Positions 40,697 through 49,455 of a DNA stretch of 64,000 nucleotides are shown here, piece by piece. Each line of letters starts with the position of its first letter. Within the stretch, counting starts at the first letter, position 1. Source of the DNA: Rhodobacteraceae bacterium UBA6213 (GTDB taxonomy: Bacteria > Pseudomonadota > Alphaproteobacteria > Rhodobacterales > Rhodobacteraceae); the NCBI GenBank assembly GCA_002421605.1, contig DISJ01000016.1, forward strand, positions 103,036 to 167,035, given 5' to 3'. The translations under genes and the position numbers were made by a program. The notes beneath the pieces were generated by a model. It saw only the letters and a list, made by a program, of their open reading frames with translations. It searched no databases and was not told where the DNA came from.

Positions 40697-42792
40697 CGCC
40701 AGAACCTTCCCCAGTTGTCGTAAAGCTCGCCCATGTGGCTTTGCCGCACGGTGCCATAGAGCCTGCCGTCCACCGACAGCCGCGCGCCGCCATCGTCCCC
40801 CGACATTCCGAAGGTGTTCGAGAAACTGGCAATTGTGGGCTTGCCGGTGGTCCATGCGATCGGGATTGTCAGACGAATGCCATTGACAAAGTTGTCGTCA
40901 TCAACCCCGGCGTCGGGCCAGTCGGTAAAGGTTGCATAGGCCGCGATTTGCCAGCCATTGGCAAACTCGCGCGTCAGCGACAGCGTTGCCCCCAGATCGC
41001 CCGCAAGGTATCGGCCAACGTCGATCTGGCCGGTATAGCCTCCGCCTATATCGTAATAGGCCGAGACGTGGCCGGTTGCGACCTTGTAGTCGAGAAAGCT
41101 AAAGCGCTGATCGTAATCGCGCTTTTGTACGTAGTTCATCTCGACCCCGAGCGCGAGGCGGCTATCGACCGGCTTCCAGAGCACCTCGCCCGAAATTCCG
41201 CCGAACATCCGCTCCAACAGGCCAAAGCTGACCCGGGTGTAGATATTCTCTGCCGGGCGGCTGTACCAGCTGAGCGTCAGGCTGGGAATCGTCAGATCGC
41301 CGTTGCGCTGATAGTCCGCAAGGTCAGAGCGCACCGGGTCCGGTCCTGCCACGCGCGTGCTTTGATCAAGGTTGCCTACCACTTTCTGACGCACCGAACC
41401 CGCCAGCACGAGACCCGGCGCAAATTCATAACGTGCCGAGGCGGCCATGCCGACATCGGCCAAAAGCGGGTCATCCGAATCAAAGAGCGAGGCTTCGACA
41501 TAGGGCGTCAGGGCCCATTGGAAGCGCGGGAATACCCCCTCGGTCGGGCGCAGCGGACCGGTTGATACCGCAAGCGCATCGGTGATTGTGGCGTTTTGCA
41601 ACAGCAGGGCTGAGTTGCTGTTTTCCAGCGCCTCAACGTCGGAACGCCGCAGCGTGACCGCCGAGGTCGGCATGCCGTTCGCCACCGAAGTCAGCACCAG
41701 ATATTCGACCGAAGGCGGCAGCGCGCGGGTCAGCACGCGCGCAATATGGCCAAGCGCCTGCGCCTGCGAGGGATAGGTTTGGTTTCGCACCCGCACCTCA
41801 ACGCTTGTCGCGCTCAGCGCCATGCTTTCAAGCAACATACCGTCAGCGGCCAGCGCCTTGGCAACCTCGGCCTGCACGGCGGGGTGAACCTGCGGCTCGG
41901 CTGCCCACTCGCCCGACCAGCCAACCGGGTCAACGCTGCGCGACGGGCGCGGTGCTACCGGAAGCGGAGTTTTTTCGATGCCCGAGGGGAAGGGCGGATT
42001 GCGCGGATCGATCGCAAGGTTGAACTGTATCCCGACCTCGGAGCCATAGAGATACCAGGCCGAAACCGAGCTCCAACGGCCAATGCGATAATCAAGCCCG
42101 ACGTTCAGCGACGAGGCACGGTCAAAGCCTGCGCGCGTAACCTCGTCGATATAGCCATCGGGCGAATATTCAGCCTTCAGCGTCAGCTTGTCGTTCACTT
42201 GCCAGTTCACGCCCAGAAACGGTGCCGCCTCGCCGCGGAACCAGCGATCATAGTTGATCGGGCTGCCCGAGACTACGGATGGTGTGGGCCGATCGCCAAA
42301 CAGTGTGCCGATCCCGTTGCTCGACCCCAGCCGCCCCCAGCCGAGGCCTGCCGAAATGCTAAGTGTCGGGGTGACGGTCTTGGTTGCCACAACGTATTCC
42401 GAGGCAAATGCGCCCGAGCCGATGAAATCGCGCACCCCAACCGCCACCGCCGGACGCCAGCCGGACTCTTCGAGCAGCTTCAGATGCAGGTCAACCGAAC
42501 GGTCGTAAAGCGCATCACCCGGTGCGTAGAAGTCGTCGATCTTGGAATAGCGGAACACCGCCGTAAGGCGCGGCGAAATCTGAAAGGCAAAGCTATGCCG
42601 TTGCCCGCCCGCGCCGAAAAAGGTCGAGCCACCGATCACGCCATCGGGCAGGCTGTAGGCCGAGGGCGTGTCAAAGCCGCCGAGCAGGCCAAAACTGTTG
42701 CGGCTACCGCCCAACAGCGGGTCGGCCGAGGCCGCCTGCAACGCAAAAAGGCTAACCGATAAGGTTGCCGCAAAGATATGTTTGGCGTTCAT
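40693..42792 (-). CDS. yjbH: YjbH-family outer-membrane protein
   Basis: 699 residues from ATG 42792. A signal peptide (to about residue 24, ASA) is followed by a long series of beta-strands with aromatic-ended pattern, ending in WGRFWR-like terminal sequence. Features of the family include GGFDTPSAYSLPDG near the N terminus and LGVEMNYVQKRDYDQRFSF near the C terminus. YjbH/GfcD proteins form outer-membrane beta structures in exopolysaccharide export. It is coupled to yjbF. Confidence 0.9.
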   Translation of the reverse strand: MNAKHIFAATLSVSLFALQAASADPLLGGSRNSFGLLGGFDTPSAYSLPDGVIGGSTFFGAGGQRHSFAFQISPRLTAVFRYSKIDDFYAPGDALYDRSVDLHLKLLEESGWRPAVAVGVRDFIGSGAFASEYVVATKTVTPTLSISAGLGWGRLGSSNGIGTLFGDRPTPSVVSGSPINYDRWFRGEAAPFLGVNWQVNDKLTLKAEYSPDGYIDEVTRAGFDRASSLNVGLDYRIGRWSSVSAWYLYGSEVGIQFNLAIDPRNPPFPSGIEKTPLPVAPRPSRSVDPVGWSGEWAAEPQVHPAVQAEVAKALAADGMLLESMALSATSVEVRVRNQTYPSQAQALGHIARVLTRALPPSVEYLVLTSVANGMPTSAVTLRRSDVEALENSNSALLLQNATITDALAVSTGPLRPTEGVFPRFQWALTPYVEASLFDSDDPLLADVGMAASARYEFAPGLVLAGSVRQKVVGNLDQSTRVAGPDPVRSDLADYQRNGDLTIPSLTLSWYSRPAENIYTRVSFGLLERMFGGISGEVLWKPVDSRLALGVEMNYVQKRDYDQRFSFLDYKVATGHVSAYYDIGGGYTGQIDVGRYLAGDLGATLSLTREFANGWQIAAYATFTDWPDAGVDDDNFVNGIRLTIPIAWTTGKPTIASFSNTFGMSGDDGGARLSVDGRLYGTVRQSHMGELYDNWGRFWR

Positions 42793-42906
42793 GCGAACCC
42801 CCCAAGGATCCGGTTTCGACCCTGTATATCCGATCTTGCTCCAAGCGCGAGAAGCAATGCCGCCTTTTGGCATTTTGGGCGCTGGGGTTGCCCTGTTGCC
42901 ACGCCG

Positions 42907-44151
42907 TCAGAAACGCCGCGGCGAGCAGGCCGAAAAATCGCGCGCACTTTCGCGCCCTACGATAATATCAGCAATGATTTCAGCGGTTAATGGCGCAAGT
43001 GTCAGCCCAATATGGCCGTGACCGTAGGCATGAAGCACATCCGACCCGCCCTGCGAAGCACCGATCACAGGCAAGCTGTCGGGCATCGAGGGGCGAAATC
43101 CCATCCAGCTACGCGACGGAGGGCCAAGATCGGGAAAGAACGCGCGCGCACCCGCCTCGATCCGTGCGATTCGATGCGGCGAAGGCGGCGCGCTCAACCC
43201 GCCCAATTCCACCGTGCCCGCCGCTCGCAACCGCCCCTGCATCGGGCAAAGGTAGAAGCCGCGCGCGGTGGGGCAGCTTGGACGCCTCAGGCGCAGCGTG
43301 GGGCTGTCCCATTCCAGATGATAACCGCGCTCCGTGTCGAGCGGAATTTTGTCACCCGCCTGTGCCGCAAAAACGCGCGAATGTGCGCCCGCCGCGATCA
43401 CGAGGCGGCGCGCATGCACCAGCACACCCGGCCCAGTCAGGCGCATCCCGTCCAACCCGCGCGATACCATGTTCACCGCACCACGTAACAGCCCCGCACC
43501 CTCGGCCAGCGCCGCCGTAGCCAAGCGCTGCACCATGGCACCGGGATCGACCATGAAGCTCGCGTCCGGGAAAAACGCGCCACCACCGCCAAGTGGTGGC
43601 AACCCCGGCTCAAGTGTTGCAACCTCATCCGCGCCAAGCATTTCGACAGCCACCCCGAGATCGCGGCGAAACGCCATGTCAGCTTTGGCCGCGCGCAAGT
43701 CTCGTGCGTGCTCGAAAAGATAAAGGCAGCCACGATGCTGCAACAGCTGCGCCCCGCCAATTGCATCCGCCAATGCAGCCCAACGCGGCTGCGCATCTTG
43801 CACCAGATTGGCCAGCGCCAGCGCGTTGCGCCGCGCAGCGGCGGGCAGGCACTGACGCGCGAACCGCATGAGCCATGGCGCGAGCGCGGGCAGTGCGGCC
43901 GCCCGAATCGTGAGCGGCGCGTTGCGGTCAAACATCAACCGCGGCAAGGCGGCTAGAACCGAAGGCGTGCCAACCGGCTGCACCGCGTAATCGGCCACCG
44001 TGCCTGCATTGCCATAAGATGCACCCATACCGGCGTCATCGGGGTCGATCAGCACCACTTCGCGCCCTTCAAGCGCCAGACGATGGGCGATGGTGAGCCC
44101 GATCACCCCTGCGCCGATCACCGCGATGTCGCATTTGATCAGCCCGGCCAT
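42907..44151 (-). CDS. FAD-dependent oxidoreductase, DadA-like
   Basis: 414 residues from ATG 44151 (AAGGA at 7 bases). The Rossmann motif VIGAGVIGLTIAHRLA and DP acidic end of the second strand mark FAD binding; the rest follows the DAO superfamily, closest in look to D-amino acid dehydrogenase (GASYGNAGTVAD.. near residue 45, GYHLEWD, MGFRPSMPDSLPVIG near the end). It oxidises an amine or amino acid, with quinone or oxygen as possible acceptor. It may be the first oxidase of the catabolic cluster that follows upstream, though a 170-base gap with a hairpin separates them. Confidence 0.85.
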   Translation of the reverse strand: MAGLIKCDIAVIGAGVIGLTIAHRLALEGREVVLIDPDDAGMGASYGNAGTVADYAVQPVGTPSVLAALPRLMFDRNAPLTIRAAALPALAPWLMRFARQCLPAAARRNALALANLVQDAQPRWAALADAIGGAQLLQHRGCLYLFEHARDLRAAKADMAFRRDLGVAVEMLGADEVATLEPGLPPLGGGGAFFPDASFMVDPGAMVQRLATAALAEGAGLLRGAVNMVSRGLDGMRLTGPGVLVHARRLVIAAGAHSRVFAAQAGDKIPLDTERGYHLEWDSPTLRLRRPSCPTARGFYLCPMQGRLRAAGTVELGGLSAPPSPHRIARIEAGARAFFPDLGPPSRSWMGFRPSMPDSLPVIGASQGGSDVLHAYGHGHIGLTLAPLTAEIIADIIVGRESARDFSACSPRRF

Positions 44152-44244
44152 GCGCAAATCCTTACCAAGGTTGGTGGCCTCATTGCGCGCCTCCGGCTTG
44201 ATACTTTCTCAAATCCGTAACCACGAGAAGTCTACCCATGCGCC

Positions 44245-44271
44245 TGCTTCAGGGCCAAATATCCCCCGCGG
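44245..44271 (-). repeat. Dispersed intergenic element, copy 1
   Basis: On the minus strand this reads CCGCGGGGGATATTTGGCCC followed by TGAAGCA, close to the copy at 61114-61141. Both lie between genes. It resembles GC-stem-plus-ATATTTT intergenic elements that I recall from Rhodobacterales genomes. Confidence 0.4.
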
Positions 44272-44277
44272 AGCGAA

Positions 44278-44304
44278 GCCCGGCCTGTAACGAACAGCCC
44301 GGGC
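44278..44304 (-). terminator. Hairpin after iron alcohol dehydrogenase gene
   Basis: On the minus strand GCCCGGGCTGT pairs with ACAGGCCGGGC (one mismatch) around a TCGTT loop, followed by TTCG. It begins 22 bases past the dehydrogenase stop and probably ends that operon. Confidence 0.5.
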
Positions 44305-44325
44305 CATATTTTAAATGCCGATGCC

Positions 44326-45486
44326 TTACATACAGGCGTCGAACAGCTTGCGAGTGTTGCGCTTGGTCATCTTGACCGGGTTGCCGCCGCAGGACGGGTC
44401 TTCCAGCGCCATTTCGGTCAGCATGTCGAGATCGCTCGCCTTCACACCCATCGCCGTCAGGTTCTCGGGAATATTCAACTCGGCGCGCAATTCCATGACC
44501 CTGGCGCGGAATCCCTTGAAACCGCCTTTGATGCCCAGATAGGCGGCAGCGGCCTTGATGCGGTCGGCGATTTCCTTGCGGTTGAAATCAAGCACCATCG
44601 GCATCACCACAGCGTTAGTGGTGCCGTGATGGGTGCCATAAACCGCGCCAACCGGGTGACTTAGCGAATGGATCGCGCCGAGCCCTTTTTGAAAGGCAAC
44701 AGCCCCCATCGCCGCAGCACTCATCATATGCGCGCGCGCATCAAGATCGTTGGGGTCAGCATAGACCTTGGGCAGGTTTTCAAACACCAGCCGCATGCCT
44801 TCCAGCGCGATACCTTGGCTCATCGGGTGATAGAACGGGCTGCAATAGGCTTCCAGACAGTGCGCCAGCGCGTCCATGCCGGTGCCGGCGGTGATGAAGC
44901 GCGGCATACCTACCGTCAGCGCCGGGTCGCAGATGGTGACCGCGGGCATGAGCTTGGGATGGAAGATGATCTTTTTCTCGTGCGTGGTGGAATTGGTCAA
45001 CACGCCCGCGCGTCCGACTTCGGACCCGGTGCCTGCGGTGGTGGGCACTGCGATGATCGGGGCGATCTTGCTGGCATCGGCGCGGGTGTACCAGTCGTCG
45101 ATATCCTCCAGATCCCAGACCGAAAGCTTGGGCGCCTGATGCGCCATCAGCGCGATCATCTTGCCAAGGTCCAGCGCCGAACCGCCACCAAAACAGACGA
45201 CGCCATCGTGGTTGCCCGCTTTGTAAACCGCGATACCGTCGGTCATGTTTTTTTCGTTGGGATTAGGGTCCACCTCGGAAAATACCGCGCAGCCAAGCCC
45301 TGCGGCCTCAAGCACATCCAGCGCGCCTTTGGTGATCGGCAGGCTGGACAGCGCCTTGTCCGTCACCAGAAGCGGGCGCGCAATACCGACCGCTTTGCAC
45401 TGTTCGGCCAGTTCGCTGATGCGGCCAACGCCAAACTTGATCGCGGTTGGGTAGGACCAGTTCCGGTTGGGAACGTTATGGCTCAT
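44326..45486 (-). CDS. Iron-containing alcohol dehydrogenase
   Basis: 386 residues. Nucleotide-binding GGGSALDLGK near residue 97 and the metal site in ALAHCLEAY and HSLSHPVGAVYGTHHG place it in the iron-activated (group III) ADH family, NAD(P)-dependent oxidation of an alcohol to an aldehyde. It overlaps the aldehyde dehydrogenase gene by ATGA, so the two very likely act in sequence on the same substrate. Confidence 0.95.
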   Translation of the reverse strand: MSHNVPNRNWSYPTAIKFGVGRISELAEQCKAVGIARPLLVTDKALSSLPITKGALDVLEAAGLGCAVFSEVDPNPNEKNMTDGIAVYKAGNHDGVVCFGGGSALDLGKMIALMAHQAPKLSVWDLEDIDDWYTRADASKIAPIIAVPTTAGTGSEVGRAGVLTNSTTHEKKIIFHPKLMPAVTICDPALTVGMPRFITAGTGMDALAHCLEAYCSPFYHPMSQGIALEGMRLVFENLPKVYADPNDLDARAHMMSAAAMGAVAFQKGLGAIHSLSHPVGAVYGTHHGTTNAVVMPMVLDFNRKEIADRIKAAAAYLGIKGGFKGFRARVMELRAELNIPENLTAMGVKASDLDMLTEMALEDPSCGGNPVKMTKRNTRKLFDACM

Positions 45487-46871
45487 TTCGTCACCTTCTT
45501 GAGATGGTATGATTTCGGCCGTGTGACCGAGTAGAAACCCAGAACCGAAAGGCTGCCGCCGCGCCCGGTATCCTTGCAGCCGGTCCAGCAGAGTGCCGGG
45601 TCAAGATAGTCGCAGCGGTTCATGTAAATGGTGCCGGTTTCGATCTGCGCGCCAATGGCGGCAGCGCGCTCGGGGTCGCGGGTCCAGAGTGATGCGGTCA
45701 GGCCATAGGGGCTGTCGTTCATCACGGCGATGGCTTCGTCGTCGTTCTTGACCGGCATGATGCCGACTACGGGGCCAAAGCTTTCCTCGCGCATCACGCG
45801 CATTTCATGGTTCACGTTGACCAGAATCTGCGGTGCAAGGTAGGCGCCACCATCGTCTTCGGGGAACAGCGCAGGGTCGATCAGCGCAGTTGCGCCTTCG
45901 GCAATCGCCTCGGCAATCTGTTCGCGCACGACATGGGCAAAGCGCTTGTTGGCCATCGGGCCGATCGTGCTCGTGGCCTCGAACGGGTTGCCAAGCTTCA
46001 GCGACTTGACCCATGCCACGGCTTTTTCGACAAAGGCGTCGTAAAGGCTTTCGTGCACATAGATACGCTCGATGCCGCAGCAGCATTGGCCTGCGTTATA
46101 CATTGCACCGTCCATCAGGCTGTCGACTGCCGCGTCAAGATCGGCGTCATCCATCACATAGCCCGGGTCTTTGCCCCCCAGCTCCAGCCCGAGGCTGGTA
46201 AAGGTGCCTGCCGCAGCACGCTCCATCGCCGCACCACCCGCGACCGAGCCGGTGAAGTTGATGAAGTTGAAGGCGCGCGCGCCGATCAGCGCTTCGGTGG
46301 TGGCATGGTCAAGCACGACGTTCTGGAAAATGTCGGCAGGCACGCCGCCCGCGTGGAATGCCTCGGCCAGACGCTCGCCTACCAGCAGGGTTTGGCTTGC
46401 ATGTTTCAGCACCACGGCGTTGCCCGCGATCAGTGCGGGCACGATGGTATTGATCGAGGTGAGGTAGGGGTAGTTCCAAGGGGCCAGCACAAAGACCACG
46501 CCGACAGGCTCGCGCACGATGCGCCGTTCGAACCGGTCTGATGCTTCGGCCACCATCGGCGCCAGCGCGCTTTCAGCAATTTCCGACATATAGGCGGTGC
46601 GTTCGTTCACGCCCCCAAATTCGCCGCCATAGCGGGTGGGGCGGCCCATTTGCCATGCCAGTTCTTCGACCACGCGCGGAGTCATTTCATTCAGTTTGGC
46701 CACGCCGGCTTGCACAAGCGCGATCCGCTCGGCCAAGGGGCGTGCTGCCCAGGCGTGTTGTGCGGCATGTGCGCGCGCCACCATCGCTTCGGCATCGGAC
46801 ATGCTCAGGCACGGCCGTTCGGCATAGACTCGCCCATCTACGGGCGAGATTAGCTGGATCGTTTTGGTCAT
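45483..46871 (-). CDS. Aldehyde dehydrogenase family protein
   Basis: 462 residues with the general base E230 (GLELGGKDP) and catalytic cysteine C264 in NAGQCCCG. It oxidises an aldehyde to the acid with NAD(P). Three cysteines in a row at the active site are less common. Translational coupling to the iron ADH and proximity to the GS-like ligase suggest the substrate is a gamma-glutamyl-type aldehyde or a related amino aldehyde; that is inference. Confidence 0.95.
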   Translation of the reverse strand: MTKTIQLISPVDGRVYAERPCLSMSDAEAMVARAHAAQHAWAARPLAERIALVQAGVAKLNEMTPRVVEELAWQMGRPTRYGGEFGGVNERTAYMSEIAESALAPMVAEASDRFERRIVREPVGVVFVLAPWNYPYLTSINTIVPALIAGNAVVLKHASQTLLVGERLAEAFHAGGVPADIFQNVVLDHATTEALIGARAFNFINFTGSVAGGAAMERAAAGTFTSLGLELGGKDPGYVMDDADLDAAVDSLMDGAMYNAGQCCCGIERIYVHESLYDAFVEKAVAWVKSLKLGNPFEATSTIGPMANKRFAHVVREQIAEAIAEGATALIDPALFPEDDGGAYLAPQILVNVNHEMRVMREESFGPVVGIMPVKNDDEAIAVMNDSPYGLTASLWTRDPERAAAIGAQIETGTIYMNRCDYLDPALCWTGCKDTGRGGSLSVLGFYSVTRPKSYHLKKVTK

Positions 46872-46920
46872 TGCTTTGTCCTCTTGCGCCCGTGTCGAGC
46901 GCGCTCACTTTTTGCGCCGC

Positions 46921-48285
46921 TCAGGCGCGTTCAAACCCACGCGACAGTTCCCAATCGGTCACGACGCGATTTTGTTCCTCGATTTCCCAGAGCGCCGCGC
47001 GGTGGTAATGCGTCACCACCTCGTCGCCCAAGGCCGCACGCAGCCATTGCGAGGTGCCCATCGCCGAGGCCGCAGCCCCAAGCGTTTTGGGAATCTCGCG
47101 CACAGCGCCTGCCTGATAGACATCGCCCGAGATCGCAGGTTCCAGTGGCATCTTCTTTTCGATCCCGTCCAGCCCCGCGGCCAGCAGCGCCGCGCACGCA
47201 AGATAGGGGTTCAAGTCGGCGCCGCCAATGCGGCATTCGACCCGGATCCCTTTGGTTTCTTCGCCGCAGACGCGAAAACCGGCGGTGCGGTTGTCAAGGC
47301 TCCACACCGCCTTTGTGGGGGCGAACATACCAACCACAAAGCGTTTGTAGCTGTTTACGAATGGCGCCAGAAATGCGGTGATTTCGGCCGCGTGGGCCAG
47401 TTGCCCGGCAATGTAATGCTGCATCAGCGCGGACATGCCGTGCGGTGCCTTTTCATCAAGGAACATGGGCTTTCCGCCTTGCCACAGCGATTGGTGCACG
47501 TGGCTTGAAGACCCGGCGCGGCGGTGGTCGTATTTGGCCATGAAGGTGACACTGGCGCCGTGTTGCAGCGCGATTTCCTTGACGCCGGTCTTGATGATCG
47601 TGTGCATGTCCGCGGTGTCGAGCGCGTCGGAATACTTGGCGTTAACCTCTTCTTGCCCGGCATCGGCCTCGCCTTTGGAACATTCAATCGGAACGCCCGC
47701 ATCCCAAAGCCCGTTTCGGATGGCGCGCATGATCGGCTCGTCACGCGCGGTGCCGAAAATCGAATAATCGACATTGTAGCGCGCCATCGGCGTCATGCCA
47801 CGGTAGCCATCGTCGAAAAGCTCGGAAAAGCTTTGCTCGAACAGAAAAAACTCAAGCTCGGTAGCCATCATCACATCGAACCCCAGCGCCTTGGCGCGTT
47901 CGATCTGGCGCTTGAGCACCGAGCGGGGGGCGTGTGGCACAAGTTCTTGGGTGTGGTGATCAAGCACGTCGCACATCACCATTGCGGTACCCGGTAGCCA
48001 CGGCAGGCGGCGCAGCGTGGCAAGATCGGGCTTCATCACATAGTCGCCGTAGCCTTTGTTCCAGCCGGTGGCCGCGAAGCCCTGCACCGTGACCATCTCG
48101 AAATCTGTGGCCAGCAGATAGTTGCAGCAATGCGTTTCTTCCCAAGCCGAGGCAACAAAGTGGTGTGCCACAAATCGTTTGCCCTGCAGGCGGCCCTGCA
48201 TGTCGGTGATGCACGCCACTACGGTATCTATCTCGCCCGCGGCGACAGCGGCTTTCAATGCGTCAAAGGTCAGGTTCGCGGGCAT
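46921..48285 (-). CDS. Glutamine synthetase family protein (gamma-glutamyl-amine ligase type)
   Basis: 454 residues of GS fold: N-terminal beta-grasp (CITDMQGRLQGKR near residue 27), ATELEFFLFE, the HVHQSLW segment, and GIRVECRIGGADLNPYLACAA. It has none of the adenylylation-site loop of GlnA (Y..R in the usual position), and resembles ligases such as PuuA that join glutamate to amines. The gene lies between the aldehyde dehydrogenase and a TRAP transporter, in keeping with ATP-dependent ligation of an imported amine or amino-alcohol to glutamate. True glutamine synthesis is the alternative. Confidence 0.85.
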   Translation of the reverse strand: MPANLTFDALKAAVAAGEIDTVVACITDMQGRLQGKRFVAHHFVASAWEETHCCNYLLATDFEMVTVQGFAATGWNKGYGDYVMKPDLATLRRLPWLPGTAMVMCDVLDHHTQELVPHAPRSVLKRQIERAKALGFDVMMATELEFFLFEQSFSELFDDGYRGMTPMARYNVDYSIFGTARDEPIMRAIRNGLWDAGVPIECSKGEADAGQEEVNAKYSDALDTADMHTIIKTGVKEIALQHGASVTFMAKYDHRRAGSSSHVHQSLWQGGKPMFLDEKAPHGMSALMQHYIAGQLAHAAEITAFLAPFVNSYKRFVVGMFAPTKAVWSLDNRTAGFRVCGEETKGIRVECRIGGADLNPYLACAALLAAGLDGIEKKMPLEPAISGDVYQAGAVREIPKTLGAAASAMGTSQWLRAALGDEVVTHYHRAALWEIEEQNRVVTDWELSRGFERA

Positions 48286-48320
48286 TTCAACGGGGCTCCT
48301 CGGGCCTACGGGTAAAAACG

Positions 48321-48358
48321 AAAGCGGCGCGGCGCGAGGGGGTGCCCCGCGCCGCGCC
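48321..48358 (-). terminator. Strong hairpin between dctP and GS-like gene
   Basis: On the minus strand the 11-bp stem GGCGCGGCGCG / CGCGCCGCGCC is followed after two bases by TTTCGTTTTT. It follows the dctP gene by 11 bases. It should end or reduce transcription after dctP, or stabilise dctP mRNA so that the binding protein is made in excess. Confidence 0.65.
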
Positions 48359-48368
48359 CAATGCGGTA

Positions 48369-49406
48369 TCAGCTATAGCGATAGGGTTTGCCAGCTTTGC
48401 GCATGGTGGCGTTGTATTGCTTGATGATCTCGACGACCTTAGCCTTGACGGGGCTTTCGGCGGCGACTTCATCCCAGAACTTGGCCGCTTCTTCCTCGAC
48501 AGTTGCCCATTCGGCGTCGGGGATCGTGGTCAGTTGCGTATCGGCACCTTCGACGCGCAGCCGCGCCTCGCCGGCCCAGTACCAGTGCTGGCGGTAATAA
48601 TGCGACTGCTCGAAGCAGACGCGCATCAGTTCTTGCAGATGCGGGGGCACGGCATTCCAGCGGTCCATATTAGCGAAGAAGTGCCCGATCCACGCACCCG
48701 AGATGTTGTTGGTCAGGAAATAGGGCGCCGATTTTGCCCAAGAGGCGGTGTAAACCTCGGTGATGCCTGACCATGCGACGCCGTCCAACTCGCCCGTCTG
48801 TAGGGCTACGCCGATGTCTTCCCACGGCAAGGTCACCGGCACCACGCCAAAGCGCGACAGGAAGCGCCCTGCGGTGGGGAAGGTGAAAACGCGCTTGCCG
48901 CTGAGGTCTGCAAGGCTGTTGATCGGCGATTTCATCGAGAAGTGGCAGGGGTCCCACGAGCCGGCGGAAACGTGCTTGACCCCGACCTTGGCGTATTCTT
49001 CGCCCCAGATCTCGTTCAACCCGTAATGATTGAACAGCGCGGGCACATCGAGCGAATAGCGCAGCGCGAGCGGGAAGTAGCCGCCGAAAATCGTCACTTC
49101 GGTCGGGCTTGCCATGCTGTCGTCATCCGACTGCACAGCATCAAGCGTGCCCTTTTGGACCGCGCGGAACAGTTCGGATGTGGGCACCAGCTGGTCTGCA
49201 TAATAAAGCTCGATCTCCATCTGCCCTTGCGCGATGACGTTGAAAGCGTCGATGGCGGGCTTCACCACCTCGGCGCCAAGCGCACCCCCGGCATAGGTCT
49301 GCATGCGCCACTTGATCGGCGCTTGCGCCACGGCAGGCGCGCCAAGCGAGGCGGCGCTGGCGGCGATAGCGCCGGTGGTCAGGAACTTGCGTCTGGTTGT
49401 AGTCAT
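48369..49406 (-). CDS. TRAP transporter substrate-binding protein
   Basis: 345 residues. A Tat-type signal (TRRKFLTTG) is followed by a DctP fold: KWRMQTYAGG at the mature start, WSGITEVYTASWAK near residue 215. DctP proteins bind carboxylates or similar organic solutes in the periplasm. It is the last of the amidohydrolase-dctQ-dctM-dctP group and is followed by a strong hairpin. The ligand cannot be told from the sequence. Confidence 0.93.
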   Translation of the reverse strand: MTTTRRKFLTTGAIAASAASLGAPAVAQAPIKWRMQTYAGGALGAEVVKPAIDAFNVIAQGQMEIELYYADQLVPTSELFRAVQKGTLDAVQSDDDSMASPTEVTIFGGYFPLALRYSLDVPALFNHYGLNEIWGEEYAKVGVKHVSAGSWDPCHFSMKSPINSLADLSGKRVFTFPTAGRFLSRFGVVPVTLPWEDIGVALQTGELDGVAWSGITEVYTASWAKSAPYFLTNNISGAWIGHFFANMDRWNAVPPHLQELMRVCFEQSHYYRQHWYWAGEARLRVEGADTQLTTIPDAEWATVEEEAAKFWDEVAAESPVKAKVVEIIKQYNATMRKAGKPYRYS

Positions 49407-49455
49407 GTTGGTTTCTCCTTGTTGGGTTGGTTAGGTCCCCGTTCGGGGTTGTTTT

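Noticed and set aside
41746..42762. 338-codon plus-strand open frame
   Set aside because: It is antisense to yjbH and is explained by codon bias; no signal, motif or ribosome site.
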